Positions 6,987-16,311 are shown, numbered from the stretch's first letter. The stretch: DNA of 64,000 bases from DATJGR01 sp041739525 (GCA_041739525.1 JBGSNQ010000158.1:124001-188000); one strand, 5' to 3'. Notes: generated by a model not told the origin, from the letters alone. A program made the numbers and translations.

Positions 6987-8371
6987 CGGGTCTCGATCGC
7001 GTCCGCGAGCCGCTTCACGAAATTGTTGGCCCAGAACACACGGTTCGAACCTTTGACGAGAATGATGTCGCCCGGAGCGAGTTCGCCGACGAGCTCCCGT
7101 AAGGAAACTTCTGTTGCCCGTTCAGCCTGGAGCAATCGTTGCGACTCGGGTAACTCGTTCCAGAGCGCAGTCATCCCCTGTCCTACACACACGACGCGAT
7201 CGATCCCGCTGCAATGCTCCGCCAGGCGCCGATGATATTCGGCGCTGCCGTCGCCCAGTTCGAGCATTTCGCCCAGGATCGCGAACCGCTTGCCCGCCGA
7301 TTCGGCCGCCAGCCCGCGCAGCGCGGCTGCCATGCTGGTTGGATTCGCGTTGTAGCTGTCGTCGATGATCTCGACGCCGCCTATCGACATACGCGATCCG
7401 CGCCCTTCGGGGACGATCGAATCCGGAAGATCTCGCGCCGCATCCAGGGACTGTTCGGCCGCGACGAGGCATGCGAGCACGGCTGCGAGTGACGTCGCGC
7501 GATGCAGACCGCCACCTGGAACCCGTGCCGCTAGCCAGCGTCCGTCCACGCGGAATTTCCCCACGCGGGTGTCTGCGTCGTATTCGCGCAGCGATACGTC
7601 GGCAGTGTCCGTCAGTCCAAATGTCATTGTACGAATGCCGCTGCCCACATGTGGAACGGCAAGATCGTCGGGGAACACGGCAACGCCGCCGGCGCCGAGC
7701 CCGTTGAAGATGCTGGTCTTCTCCGCGCGTAGTGCTTCGATCGAACCAAAGTACTGCAGGTGCGCGGGCCGTACGTTGAGCACCAGCGCTACGGTTGGGC
7801 ACACGAGTTTCGCCAACGGCTCGATTTCGCCCGGATGATTGGTACCAATCTCCAACACCGCTGCAGGCGCGACGCGCGGCGTTCTCGCCAGTGAGAGAGG
7901 TACACCCCAGAAGTTGTTAAGGCTGCCGGTCGCTTGCGTACAACAAAGCGCCGCATTCAAAAATGAACGGACAGTGGTCTTTCCGCTGCTGCCGGTCACG
8001 GCGAACACCGGCCCTCCGAACCGGGCGCGCGCACCCCGTCCCAACGACCATAGTCCGTCGAGCGTGTCGCTCACCCGCAACTCGGGCAACTGCGTTCCGC
8101 TAGATCGGTGCGTCAACGCGCCAACAGCACCACGACGCTCCGCTTCGTCGATGAACGCGTGGCCGTCACGGTCCGTTCGACTATCGGTATTGAAACGCGG
8201 ACCCGGATCACCGAGCAGTGCCACGAACAGATCACCGGCGCGCAACGTTCGCGTGTCAATGCTAACTCCGAGAATGTCCGGCCCGTCGACCGGCGGCGCA
8301 CCAACCGCAACGCACGCATCGCGCCAACGCCAAACGACTTCGCTGAGTTCCGGGTTCACTGCCCCAGCCAC
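6983..8371 (-). CDS. murF: UDP-N-acetylmuramoyl-tripeptide--D-alanyl-D-alanine ligase
   Basis: 462 residues, the usual MurF length. It adds D-Ala-D-Ala to the UDP-MurNAc tripeptide in the cytoplasm. Seen are the N-terminal substrate domain (ILGVSIDTRTLRAGDLFVAL), the ATP loop TGSSGKTT, the Mur-ligase central segment with LEIGTNHPGEI, and the C-terminal domain beginning DDSYNANPTSM. It starts with GTG at 8371, or possibly at 8359 behind a GGGG. It stands outside any cell-wall (dcw) cluster, so it could be a relocated or second copy. A 14-bp direct repeat lies immediately before the start. Confidence 0.92.
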   Translation of the reverse strand: MAGAVNPELSEVVWRWRDACVAVGAPPVDGPDILGVSIDTRTLRAGDLFVALLGDPGPRFNTDSRTDRDGHAFIDEAERRGAVGALTHRSSGTQLPELRVSDTLDGLWSLGRGARARFGGPVFAVTGSSGKTTVRSFLNAALCCTQATGSLNNFWGVPLSLARTPRVAPAAVLEIGTNHPGEIEPLAKLVCPTVALVLNVRPAHLQYFGSIEALRAEKTSIFNGLGAGGVAVFPDDLAVPHVGSGIRTMTFGLTDTADVSLREYDADTRVGKFRVDGRWLAARVPGGGLHRATSLAAVLACLVAAEQSLDAARDLPDSIVPEGRGSRMSIGGVEIIDDSYNANPTSMAAALRGLAAESAGKRFAILGEMLELGDGSAEYHRRLAEHCSGIDRVVCVGQGMTALWNELPESQRLLQAERATEVSLRELVGELAPGDIILVKGSNRVFWANNFVKRLADAIETR

Positions 8372-8399
8372 GTTGTTACACCCATGTTGTTACACCCAC
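8372..8399. repeat. 14-bp direct repeat immediately upstream of murF
   Basis: GTTGTTACACCCA followed by T in the first copy and C in the second, back to back. On the murF strand this gives TGGGTGTAACAAC twice, abutting the GTG start. It occupies the place where the ribosome binding site should be. Confidence 0.8.
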
Positions 8400-8517
8400 G
8401 CAAGCATAACGCGTGCGCCGTCTCGAGCGATGACGCGCGGCGCGTTTTGGGACGCTCGCCCTTTCATTTTGCAGTCGTTGCCGAGACAATCGCCGCCTTC
8501 TCGTGTCAGGACGACCA

Positions 8518-10311
8518 ATGGCGCAGGACAGCTCGATTCGGCGTTTGTTTCGCGGCATCGGCCGCGGCATCACAACCACACGCGTATTCGTGACGAATCT
8601 ACTGTTCGTCGCAATCGTCTTTCTCGTGCTCATGGCAATCGTTTCGGGTGGTGCGAAGTTGACGGTTCCGGACAAGGGTGCGTTGGTGATCGCGCCCGAA
8701 GGAACCATCGTCGAGCAGACTTCCCAGTCCGCGCCGTTCGAAGCGCTGCTGGGCGGCAACGATATCGCTGCGGAAACCCGCTATCAGGATCTGATTGACT
8801 CGCTCGATGCCGCGAAGTCGGACGCACGGATCGCAATTATCGTGCTCGACCTCGAACACCTCACGGGCGTCAGCCCGGCGCACCTCAGCGGGCTTGGTGA
8901 TGCACTGACTGCGGCAAAGGCGGCCGGCAAGGAGATCGTCTCGGTCGGCGACTACTACACGCAAGGTCAGTACTACCTTGCCTCGTTCGCCGACACCATC
9001 TACATGCACTCGATGGGTCAAGTGCTGCTCACCGGGTTCGGTTCGTATCAGAGCTACTACAAGGACCTGCTCGATAAGCTGAAGGTGAGGGTCCACGTGT
9101 TCCGCGTTGGTGCGTACAAAGCTGCGGTCGAACCCTACACGCGTACAGATATGTCACCCGAAGCGCGTGAAGCGAATCGCGCGATGATCGATGAACTGTG
9201 GCAGGACTACATCGCCAAGGTGGCCTCCAATCGGAAACAGTCGCTCGATCAGCTGAATGAATACGTTCTGCACTACGAAGACGTTCTCAAAGCCGCAGAC
9301 GGCGACATGGCGCGCGCGGCGCTTGAACACGGTCTCGTCGATGCGTTGATCTCGCGCGATGAAATGCGTCAGCGATTGATCGCGAAGGTAGGCGAATCCG
9401 AAGGCACGTTCCGACAGATCGCGTCGAGTGATTACCTGCGCGCCACGCGCACCGTACGGGCGCCAGGCAGCAACGAAGTCGGCGTGGTCGTCGCCAGCGG
9501 CATGATTCTTCCCGGCGAACAACCGCGTGGCTCGGTCGGCGCCGACAGTCTCACCGAACTGATTCGCAGTGCCCGGCTCGACCAGAACGTGAAGGCCGTA
9601 GTCTTGCGGGTCGACTCCCCCGGTGGTGCAGCGATCTCTTCCGAAGTGATCCGTCAGGAGCTCGAGCAACTTCAAACGTCGGGCAAGCCGCTCGTGGTCT
9701 CTATGGCAGGCGTGGCGGCATCGGGCGGCTACTGGATTTCGGCCACCGCGGACGAGATCTGGGCGGCACCGACTACTGTCACGGGTTCGATCGGGATTTT
9801 CGGCATGGTGCCGACGTTCGAAGACAGCCTCGCATCGATCGGGATTACGCGCGACGGGGTCGGGTCGGCGCCACTCGCTGGTGGGCTCGATCCTTTCGGC
9901 GGCATCTCCGAACCGATGGGGAACATCCTGCAGGCAAACGTGGAAGCCGGTTACAAACGCTTCCTCGATCTCGTGTCACGCGGTCGCGACATGCTGCCGG
10001 AACAAGTGGACAAGATCGGACAAGGGCGCGTGTGGACGGGCCGCAAGGCGCACGAACTCGGTCTGGTCGACGGGTTGGGTCAGCTTCCCGATGCAGTTGC
10101 GGCTGCCGCGAAGCGCGCGGGAATAACGGACTACCAGGTTCGCTTCATAGAAAAGCCGCTATCCGCGCGCGAACAATTGCTGCAACAGCTCACAAGCAGC
10201 ATGGGCTTCGCATCGGCAACGCAATGGGCGCGAGAACTGTCGCAACTCGTGCGGCTCGACGATCCGCTGCACACCTACGCACTTTGCGATATCTGCGCGG
10301 TGGCGTTCTAA
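8518..10311 (+). CDS. sppA: Signal peptide peptidase SppA, 67-kDa type
   Basis: 597 residues from the ATG at 8518, chosen for the AGGA six bases upstream; a GTG at 8503 is also open. It degrades cleaved signal peptides in the inner membrane. One N-terminal membrane helix (VFVTNLLFVAIVFLVLMAIV) is followed by two ClpP-like repeats. The general-base Lys lies in VGAYKAAVEPYTR and the Ser nucleophile in GVAASGGYWISA, giving the Lys-Ser dyad of E. coli SppA. It converges on the alkaline phosphatase gene with 15 bp between them. Confidence 0.93.
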   Translation: MAQDSSIRRLFRGIGRGITTTRVFVTNLLFVAIVFLVLMAIVSGGAKLTVPDKGALVIAPEGTIVEQTSQSAPFEALLGGNDIAAETRYQDLIDSLDAAKSDARIAIIVLDLEHLTGVSPAHLSGLGDALTAAKAAGKEIVSVGDYYTQGQYYLASFADTIYMHSMGQVLLTGFGSYQSYYKDLLDKLKVRVHVFRVGAYKAAVEPYTRTDMSPEAREANRAMIDELWQDYIAKVASNRKQSLDQLNEYVLHYEDVLKAADGDMARAALEHGLVDALISRDEMRQRLIAKVGESEGTFRQIASSDYLRATRTVRAPGSNEVGVVVASGMILPGEQPRGSVGADSLTELIRSARLDQNVKAVVLRVDSPGGAAISSEVIRQELEQLQTSGKPLVVSMAGVAASGGYWISATADEIWAAPTTVTGSIGIFGMVPTFEDSLASIGITRDGVGSAPLAGGLDPFGGISEPMGNILQANVEAGYKRFLDLVSRGRDMLPEQVDKIGQGRVWTGRKAHELGLVDGLGQLPDAVAAAAKRAGITDYQVRFIEKPLSAREQLLQQLTSSMGFASATQWARELSQLVRLDDPLHTYALCDICAVAF

Positions 10312-10325
10312 CGAGGAACTCCTCG
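10312..10325. terminator. Short hairpin between convergent sppA and alkaline phosphatase genes
   Basis: CGAGG, AACT loop, CCTCG fills the 15-bp gap between two convergent stops. There is no T-run on either side, so it is at best a weak bidirectional terminator. Confidence 0.25.
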
Positions 10326-10326
10326 G

Positions 10327-11799
10327 CTACCAGCCGTACGCGCTCTTCATGATGAAGTAGATCTGGTTCTGCTCGATCACCCCGTGAACGCGGTTGGCAC
10401 CGGGACCGCGGGCGTACACCGGAACGTCCTCGCCGCCGTGCGTTTCGCTCGACATCGGAACTGCCGACTCCTGCATGTAGTTCGGTGCGGTTGTGTCCAC
10501 GTTGGTCAGGTCCGGTCGTGCAACTGCGGCAGGGTCGAACTGTCTGGCGAAGTGCGGAAATTGCTTTGGCCCAGCCGGCTGTGTATTGGACGCTTCGAGC
10601 GCACCCGGACCGTTCGCATAGCCGAGCGTCGTGTACGGCTTGCCGATGCCATCGAGTTCGAGGCTGCCGTCGGGCGCCTTCGCTTTGCCGAGGATCGGGT
10701 TGCCACGCGCAGGGTAGCCGGCGATGTGGAGCGTATGGCTGTGATCTGCCGTCGTGATGATCAACGTGTCCTTCGCGTTGGTGAGTTTGTCAGCGGCAGC
10801 AACAGCGTCCGCAAATGCAATCGCGTCGGTCAGCGCGCGATAGGCGTTGCCAGCGTGATGACCGTGATCGATTCGGCCGCCCTCTACCAACAGAAAATAA
10901 CCCTTCCGCCCCGTCGAGAGCATTTCGATCGCTTTCGTCGTCATTGCCGCGAGCGACGGCTCACCCGGCGCTTCGGTAACGCGATCCGCGTCGAAGTGCA
11001 TATGGTCCGGGGCAAACAATCCCATGACCTGAGACCCGCGGATAGCTTGTACTTCCGACAGCTGTGTTGCGTTCCAGACGAAGGTGCCACGTGGATGAGC
11101 GCTCTTCCATTGCTCGATCAGATTGCGGCCGTCTGCGCGAATGCCGCGTTGATCGGGATTCGCTGGATCGGCTACGTCGCGTGGCAGGAACGCCATCCGG
11201 CCGCCGCCGAGAATCACGTCGATGCCCGATCCATGAGAAAACTCGACTAACTGCCGCGCAATGTCGCGACAACCTTGTGCTTGCGCCTCTGCGGGCGTCG
11301 AGACATCGGATTCCCAGTCACGGCTCGGCGTGTGTGCGTACGTTCCGCCGGGTGTGGCATGGGTGATTCGGGTAGTCGTCACCACACCGGTGGACAATCC
11401 GCGATCGGCAGCCTCTTCGAGCAGCGTTGCGATGCTTGCTGCAGCGGCGCCATCGCATTGTTCCGGCGTCACCGCCGGCCCTTCCCCGAGCACGGCACTA
11501 CGCGTCTTCTGCCCGCTCATCATGGCCGTGATCGTGCCGGCCGATTCGCCTACCTGAAAGTCCAACGTGTAGGTCTTCGAGAGGGCCGTGTACGGAAATC
11601 GTTCGAACGAGAGTACGTTCTCTTCGCCCGACTCACCGCGGCGCTGGCCATCGAGAATACGCGTGGCGGTGACGGTGGCTATTCCCATGCCGTCACCGAC
11701 GAACAGAATGACGTTGCGCGCCCTTGCCGCCGCATCTGCGGACATGCATTCGAGCATCAACAACACGATTGCCGCGCACGCGAAACCCCGTCTCATCAT
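10327..11799 (-). CDS. Alkaline phosphatase (PhoA family) with Asp-to-Glu before the nucleophile
   Basis: 490 residues with a signal peptide (FACAAIVLLMLECMSADA), so periplasmic or exported. Metal and catalytic motifs are all there: FVGDGMG (Asp36), HATPGGTYAHTPSRDW with the phosphate Arg, LLVEGGRIDHGHH, TTADHSH and THGGEDVPVYARG. The nucleophile segment reads GESAGTITAMMSG, so the residue before Ser86 is Glu where the family normally has Asp. The start overlaps the glutathione reductase stop (ATGA), so the two are translated together. I see no Pho box upstream. Confidence 0.9.
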   Translation of the reverse strand: MMRRGFACAAIVLLMLECMSADAAARARNVILFVGDGMGIATVTATRILDGQRRGESGEENVLSFERFPYTALSKTYTLDFQVGESAGTITAMMSGQKTRSAVLGEGPAVTPEQCDGAAAASIATLLEEAADRGLSTGVVTTTRITHATPGGTYAHTPSRDWESDVSTPAEAQAQGCRDIARQLVEFSHGSGIDVILGGGRMAFLPRDVADPANPDQRGIRADGRNLIEQWKSAHPRGTFVWNATQLSEVQAIRGSQVMGLFAPDHMHFDADRVTEAPGEPSLAAMTTKAIEMLSTGRKGYFLLVEGGRIDHGHHAGNAYRALTDAIAFADAVAAADKLTNAKDTLIITTADHSHTLHIAGYPARGNPILGKAKAPDGSLELDGIGKPYTTLGYANGPGALEASNTQPAGPKQFPHFARQFDPAAVARPDLTNVDTTAPNYMQESAVPMSSETHGGEDVPVYARGPGANRVHGVIEQNQIYFIMKSAYGW

Positions 11800-13154
11800 C
11801 GAACTGCCTCGCGCATGGTTACGAATTCCTCTGCAGCCGTCGGGTGAATTCCTATCGTCGAATCGAACTGGGCCTTCGTCGCGCCGGCCTTCAATGCGAC
11901 GCCGATCCCCTGGATGATCTCGCCAGCATCGGGGCCGACCATGTGTGCGCCCAACACCACATCCGTATCCGCATCAACCACCAGCTTCATCATGGTGCGC
12001 TCGTTGCGCCCCGACATCGTGTGTTTCATTGGCCGCAACGTCGATTCGAAGATACGCACGTTGGAGTGCAGCTCGCGGGCATGAGCCTCTGTCTCTCCGA
12101 CGGTTCCGATGTTCGGCTGGCAGAACACGGCTGTTGGCACGCCAGAATAATCGAGCGTTCGATTCTTGCCGTTGAACAGATTGTCGGCAACGACCATGCC
12201 TTCTGCGATCGCAACCGGCGTCAGTTGCACGCGATCGATCACGTCGCCGATCGCATAGATATTGTCGACACTAGTGCGGTATCTGTCGTCGACCGCAATC
12301 GAACCCCGCGCGGTCAGCGCGACACCTGCCGCCTCGAGGCCGATCCCGTGCACCGTCGGGGAACGACCGGTTGCGAACAGAACCAGGTCGGCATCGATTG
12401 TTCGTCCATCGGCCAATACGACGCGGCGCGCGCCGTTCTTCGTCAACTCAACGCGTGCAACCATCGCTTCGAACTTGAGATCGATGTGTTTCTCTCGAAG
12501 TTGATCGGCGACGAACGATCGCACGCCGTCGTCGAACCCGCGCAGAAACAGCGCTCCTCGGTGCACCAGTGTCGTAGTTGCGCCCAGGCCGGCAAAGATT
12601 CCCGCAAACTCCACGGCAATGTATCCCCCGCCGACCACGACAACGCGCTCGGGAAACTCCTCGAGATAGAACGCTTCATTCGAAGTGATCACGTGTTCGC
12701 GTCCCGGAAATTCGGGCACGCGTGGCCAGCCGCCCGTGGCGATCAGTACGCGTTCGGCTGTGACGGTGCGGCCCTTGTCGATCTGGATCGTGTTCCGATC
12801 GTGCAACGTCGCAAAGCCCTGAATGACTTCGACCCCCGCGCCTTCGAGCAGGTTTCGGTAGGTCCCGTTCAGCCGTTCGATTTCGCGCGTCTTGTTGTCA
12901 CGCAACGTCGGCCAGTCGAAACGCGGCGAGTCAACGGTCCATCCGTAAGCCGCGGCATCTTCGAAGTCTTCCGCGAAGTGCGATCCGTACACGAACAACT
13001 TCTTCGGTACGCAACCGACATTTACACACGTGCCACCGAGATAGCGCCCTTCCACTACTGCGACCCGCGCGCCGTAGCGAGCCGACATCCGGCTTGCGCG
13101 AACGCCGCCGGATCCGGCGCCGATGACCAACAGATCGTAGTCCCACTTGGACAC
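11796..13154 (-). CDS. gor: Glutathione-disulfide reductase
   Basis: 452 residues from the GTG at 13154, which has GGGG six bases upstream; a GTG at 13166 is also open. It is an NADPH-dependent flavoenzyme restoring reduced glutathione. The FAD loop is GAGSGGVRASR. The redox pair is C43/C48 in GGTCVNVGCVPKK. The NADPH loop is VVVGGGYIAVEFAGIFAGLG. The C-terminal active-site part GIHPTAAEEF carries the catalytic His-Glu. It fits the glutathione peroxidase at 31.6 kb. It forms a two-gene unit with the alkaline phosphatase, an unusual pairing. Confidence 0.93.
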   Translation of the reverse strand: MSKWDYDLLVIGAGSGGVRASRMSARYGARVAVVEGRYLGGTCVNVGCVPKKLFVYGSHFAEDFEDAAAYGWTVDSPRFDWPTLRDNKTREIERLNGTYRNLLEGAGVEVIQGFATLHDRNTIQIDKGRTVTAERVLIATGGWPRVPEFPGREHVITSNEAFYLEEFPERVVVVGGGYIAVEFAGIFAGLGATTTLVHRGALFLRGFDDGVRSFVADQLREKHIDLKFEAMVARVELTKNGARRVVLADGRTIDADLVLFATGRSPTVHGIGLEAAGVALTARGSIAVDDRYRTSVDNIYAIGDVIDRVQLTPVAIAEGMVVADNLFNGKNRTLDYSGVPTAVFCQPNIGTVGETEAHARELHSNVRIFESTLRPMKHTMSGRNERTMMKLVVDADTDVVLGAHMVGPDAGEIIQGIGVALKAGATKAQFDSTIGIHPTAAEEFVTMREAVR

Positions 13155-13278
13155 GAGTAACCCCACAGCAACGGAGCGGCGAGCCTAATCGATCAACCTC
13201 GCAATGCAAAGACGCCTGCCCTCGTTGGGAATCGCGATGCGCTGCCGTACACTGCCGCGACATTGCTGGGAGTCATAC

Positions 13279-14823
13279 ATGAACGGTGCGGAAAGTCTGC
13301 TTCAAACCCTGGTCGGATGCGGTGTGGAAGTCTGCTTCACGAATCCCGGCACGTCCGAAATGCACTTCGTCGCGGCGCTCGACAAGCAAGACGGCATGCG
13401 CAGCGTGCTGGGGTTGTTCGAAGGTGTCGTTACCGGCGCAGCAGACGGATACGCAAGGATGGCCGGTAAACCGGCTTGCACGTTATTGCACCTCGGTCCC
13501 GGGCTTGCGAACGGTCTCGCGAATCTTCACAACGCCCGACGCGCGCGGGTGCCCCTCGTCAATGTCGTTGGCGATCACGCCACTTATCATCGACATCTCG
13601 ACGCACCGTTGACGTCGAACATCGTAGGTTTTGCCGAGCCGGTCTCAGGATGGATCAGGGCGTCCGCATCGTCGCAAGAAGTCGCAGCCGATGGAGCCGC
13701 AGCTGTGGCCGCGGCCATGACCCCACCGGGGCAGATCGCAACCCTGATTCTGCCCGCCGATACGGCATGGGGTCCCGCATCGGGGCCGGCGAAACCGGTT
13801 GCCGCGCCACGACGTGTCGCACCGGCAACCGAGGCGATCGACGCGGCGACCGCTGCATTGCGGTCCGGTGATCGCTGCGCACTACTGATGAACGGCGGGG
13901 CGCTCGATGAGCGCGGGCTCGAACTCGCCGGCCGCATCGCTCAGCGCACCGGAGCGCAATTGTTTGCCGATACGTTTGTTACCCGAATCGCACGCGGCGT
14001 CGGGCGAGTCGACGTGCAACGCGTGCCGTATTTCGGCGAGCAAGCTGCCGAAGTGCTGGCGCCCTATCGGCATCTGATCTTCGTCGGCACCAAAGCGCCT
14101 GTCACTTTTTTCGCCTATCCCGGTAAGCCGAGCGAACTGACTCCGAAGGGCTGCACGGGGCATACGCTGGCCACTCCGGAACAGGACGCGATACAAGCCC
14201 TCGAAGCGTTGTGCGAAGCGGTGGGTGCCGGTAAGTCGGTGCCCGTAACGACCACTCGCCAGCAACTATCACTGCCGCGCGGCGCGCTGACGCCGCAAAG
14301 CGCCGCACAAGCGCTCGGTTGCCTGATTCCGGAAGGAGCAATCGTCGTAAACGAAGCTGCAACGTCTGGATTTGCCATTCCCACGTTGACGGCCGGCGCC
14401 CCTCAGCACGATTGGTTGGACCTCACCGGTGGTGCGATCGGTCAGGGTTTACCGAGCGCAGTCGGCGCAGCCGTTGCGTGTCCGGGTCGGCGCGTGCTGG
14501 CACTCGAAGGCGATGGTAGCGGCATGTATACCGTGCAAGCGCTGTGGACGATGGCGCGCGAGGGTCTCGACGTCACTACGGTCATCTTCGCGAATCGCAA
14601 GTACGCGATTCTGCAGGTCGAGTTACTCCGCGTCGGTGCCGGTAACCCAGGCCGCAAAGCGGAAGACATGCTGTCGTTGAACCGCCCCGACCTCGACTGG
14701 GTGGCACTCGCCACCGGAATGGGCGTGCCGGCTACACGTGCGACAACCGCCGAAGAATTCAACAGCCAGCTCGCGCGTTCGCTCGCCGCTCCCGGACCGG
14801 GGTTGATCGAGGTCGTGCTGTAA
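13279..14823 (+). CDS. ThDP-dependent enzyme annotated in relatives as acetolactate synthase large subunit
   Basis: 514 residues from the ATG at 13279 with GGGAG upstream. The three-domain ThDP fold is visible: the Pyr domain with the cofactor-activating Glu (FEGVVTGAADGYARM), a middle domain, and the PP domain with EGDGSGMYTVQALW near residue 410 closed by ANRK about 26 residues later. It has no regulatory subunit beside it and no FAD signature I can recognise. Classical IlvB/IlvI is less similar at the N-terminus, so a 2-oxoacid decarboxylase, benzaldehyde-lyase-like or oxalyl-CoA-decarboxylase-like role is as likely as acetolactate synthesis. It is divergent from gor. Confidence 0.8.
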   Translation: MNGAESLLQTLVGCGVEVCFTNPGTSEMHFVAALDKQDGMRSVLGLFEGVVTGAADGYARMAGKPACTLLHLGPGLANGLANLHNARRARVPLVNVVGDHATYHRHLDAPLTSNIVGFAEPVSGWIRASASSQEVAADGAAAVAAAMTPPGQIATLILPADTAWGPASGPAKPVAAPRRVAPATEAIDAATAALRSGDRCALLMNGGALDERGLELAGRIAQRTGAQLFADTFVTRIARGVGRVDVQRVPYFGEQAAEVLAPYRHLIFVGTKAPVTFFAYPGKPSELTPKGCTGHTLATPEQDAIQALEALCEAVGAGKSVPVTTTRQQLSLPRGALTPQSAAQALGCLIPEGAIVVNEAATSGFAIPTLTAGAPQHDWLDLTGGAIGQGLPSAVGAAVACPGRRVLALEGDGSGMYTVQALWTMAREGLDVTTVIFANRKYAILQVELLRVGAGNPGRKAEDMLSLNRPDLDWVALATGMGVPATRATTAEEFNSQLARSLAAPGPGLIEVVL

Positions 14824-14910
14824 GATCACGAGCTATCGTTACATCATCGCGTCGAATGGTTCCAGCAGGCTTGTTAGGCTTCGCCCCACTTTTATGACTG
14901 GTAGTCCTCG

Positions 14911-16257
14911 TTGAACATTACGTTGTTCGGAACCGGATATGTCGGCCTGGTAACCGGAGCGTGCTTCGCCGAAATGGGCAACCAGGTTCTGTGCATCGAC
15001 GTCGATGTCGACAAAGTAGCAGCCCTCAATCGTGGCGAGATCCCGATTCACGAGCCCGGTCTCGAGTCCATGGTCGCAAGCAATACTGAAGCGGGACGCC
15101 TGAGGTTCTCTACCGATGCAGCGGCCGGCGTCGACCACGGTGAAGTCCAATTCATAGCAGTAGGAACTCCTACCGCAATCGATGGTTCTGCAGACCTACG
15201 CTACGTATTGCAGGTTGCGCGGACAATCGCCAGCCACATGAGCTCGCCAAAAATTGTCGTCGACAAATCGACCGTTCCGGTTGGCACTGCCGACGAAGTA
15301 CGCCGCACCATTTCTGAGATGTTGGCGGAACGTGGTGTTCGCATCGACTTCGATGTCGTGTCAAATCCCGAATTTCTGAAAGAAGGGGCGGCTATAAACG
15401 ATTTCATGAAGCCGGATCGAATCATCATCGGTTCAAGCAACGAGAACAGCACGCGAGTGCTGAATCAGCTTTACGCCCCATTCAATCGCAATCACGATCG
15501 AATCCTGTACATGGATGCTCGTTCCGCAGAATTGACCAAGTATGCGGCGAACGTGATGCTGGCGACGCGAATCAGCTTGATGAACGAATTCGCGAATCTG
15601 GCGGACCGCGTCGGCGCCGATATCGAAGACGTTCGACGCGGCATCGGCTCCGATCCACGCATCGGTTTCAACTTCATTTATCCGGGTGCCGGCTACGGTG
15701 GCTCGTGCTTTCCCAAGGATGTCAGGGCACTTCTGCACACTGCGACCGCGAACGGCTACGACGCACAGATTGTTCGCGGCGTAGAACTGGTGAATGAGCG
15801 CCAAAAGAAGGTGCTGATCGAAAAGATCCTGAACCATTTCGGCGGATCGGTAACGGGGCGCACCTTCGCGGTATGGGGACTTGCGTTCAAGCCGAATACC
15901 GATGACATGCGAGAAGCGCCGAGCAGAACTTTGATGGAAGCACTTTGGGAACATGGCGCATTCGTTCGTGCATATGATCCAGCGGCGCGGGCGGAAGCGA
16001 GCCGTCTCTACGCAAAGCAACCGAATCTCATTGTGTGTGACCGTCGCGATGCAACGCTCGAGGGTGCTGACGCACTAGTGGTGATGACGGAGTGGAATGA
16101 GTTCCGAAGCCCGGATTTCGGTGCTTTGAAGGCGCAACTGAGTAAACCGGTCATTTTCGATGGGCGCAATCTGTTCGATCCCGATTACCTGAGCCAGCTG
16201 GGCTTCAGCTATTACGGCATCGGACGCGGTGATCGAGGTTCCGTCAAAACCACTTGA
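14911..16257 (+). CDS. ugd: UDP-glucose 6-dehydrogenase
   Basis: 448 residues. It oxidises UDP-glucose to UDP-glucuronate for polysaccharide synthesis. The NAD loop FGTGYVGLVTGACFAEMG begins at residue 5, which fixes a TTG start at 14911, as the nearby ATG (14894) is out of frame. The catalytic Cys is in GYGGSCFPKD near residue 266. The C-terminal domain has FAVWGLAFKPNTDDMREAPS. It feeds the UDP-glucuronate epimerase at 25.2 kb. The mutasome promoter starts right behind its stop. Confidence 0.92.
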   Translation: MNITLFGTGYVGLVTGACFAEMGNQVLCIDVDVDKVAALNRGEIPIHEPGLESMVASNTEAGRLRFSTDAAAGVDHGEVQFIAVGTPTAIDGSADLRYVLQVARTIASHMSSPKIVVDKSTVPVGTADEVRRTISEMLAERGVRIDFDVVSNPEFLKEGAAINDFMKPDRIIIGSSNENSTRVLNQLYAPFNRNHDRILYMDARSAELTKYAANVMLATRISLMNEFANLADRVGADIEDVRRGIGSDPRIGFNFIYPGAGYGGSCFPKDVRALLHTATANGYDAQIVRGVELVNERQKKVLIEKILNHFGGSVTGRTFAVWGLAFKPNTDDMREAPSRTLMEALWEHGAFVRAYDPAARAEASRLYAKQPNLIVCDRRDATLEGADALVVMTEWNEFRSPDFGALKAQLSKPVIFDGRNLFDPDYLSQLGFSYYGIGRGDRGSVKTT

Positions 16258-16282
16258 TACTGGATATTCATACAGGTAACTT
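16254..16282 (+). promoter_or_regulatory. Proposed imuA promoter around the first LexA box
   Basis: TTGATA (16254-16259) and a weak TAACTT (16277-16282) are 17 bp apart, with LexA box 1 filling the spacer exactly. The -35 overlaps the ugd stop codon. Transcription would begin near 16289, just before LexA box 2. Confidence 0.4.
16260..16275. promoter_or_regulatory. LexA (SOS) box 1 of the imuABC cassette
   Basis: CTGGATATTCATACAG fits CTG-N10-CAG, with one departure from the CTGT...ACAG form. The flank TA on the left also agrees with the E. coli consensus. It lies 36 bp before the imuA ATG. Confidence 0.75.
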
Positions 16283-16290
16283 GGTCGGCC

Positions 16291-16306
16291 CTGTATGAAA
16301 GTACAG
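16291..16306. promoter_or_regulatory. LexA (SOS) box 2 of the imuABC cassette
   Basis: CTGTATGAAAGTACAG matches CTGT-N8-ACAG fully. Its centre is 31 bp from that of box 1, about three helical turns, so two LexA dimers could sit on one face of the DNA. It ends only 5 bp before the imuA ATG. Confidence 0.88.
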
Positions 16307-16311
16307 CATCC

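Noticed and set aside
8372..8399. CRISPR-like array
   Set aside because: Two contiguous 14-mers without spacers are a simple duplication; no cas genes and no other array in the window.
10312..10326. Strong bidirectional terminator between sppA and the phosphatase gene
   Set aside because: The stem is only five pairs and no T-run follows on either strand; kept only as a weak hairpin.
11724..13160. 478-codon frame on the + strand
   Set aside because: Exactly opposite gor, which has all flavin and disulfide motifs; shadow of codon bias.
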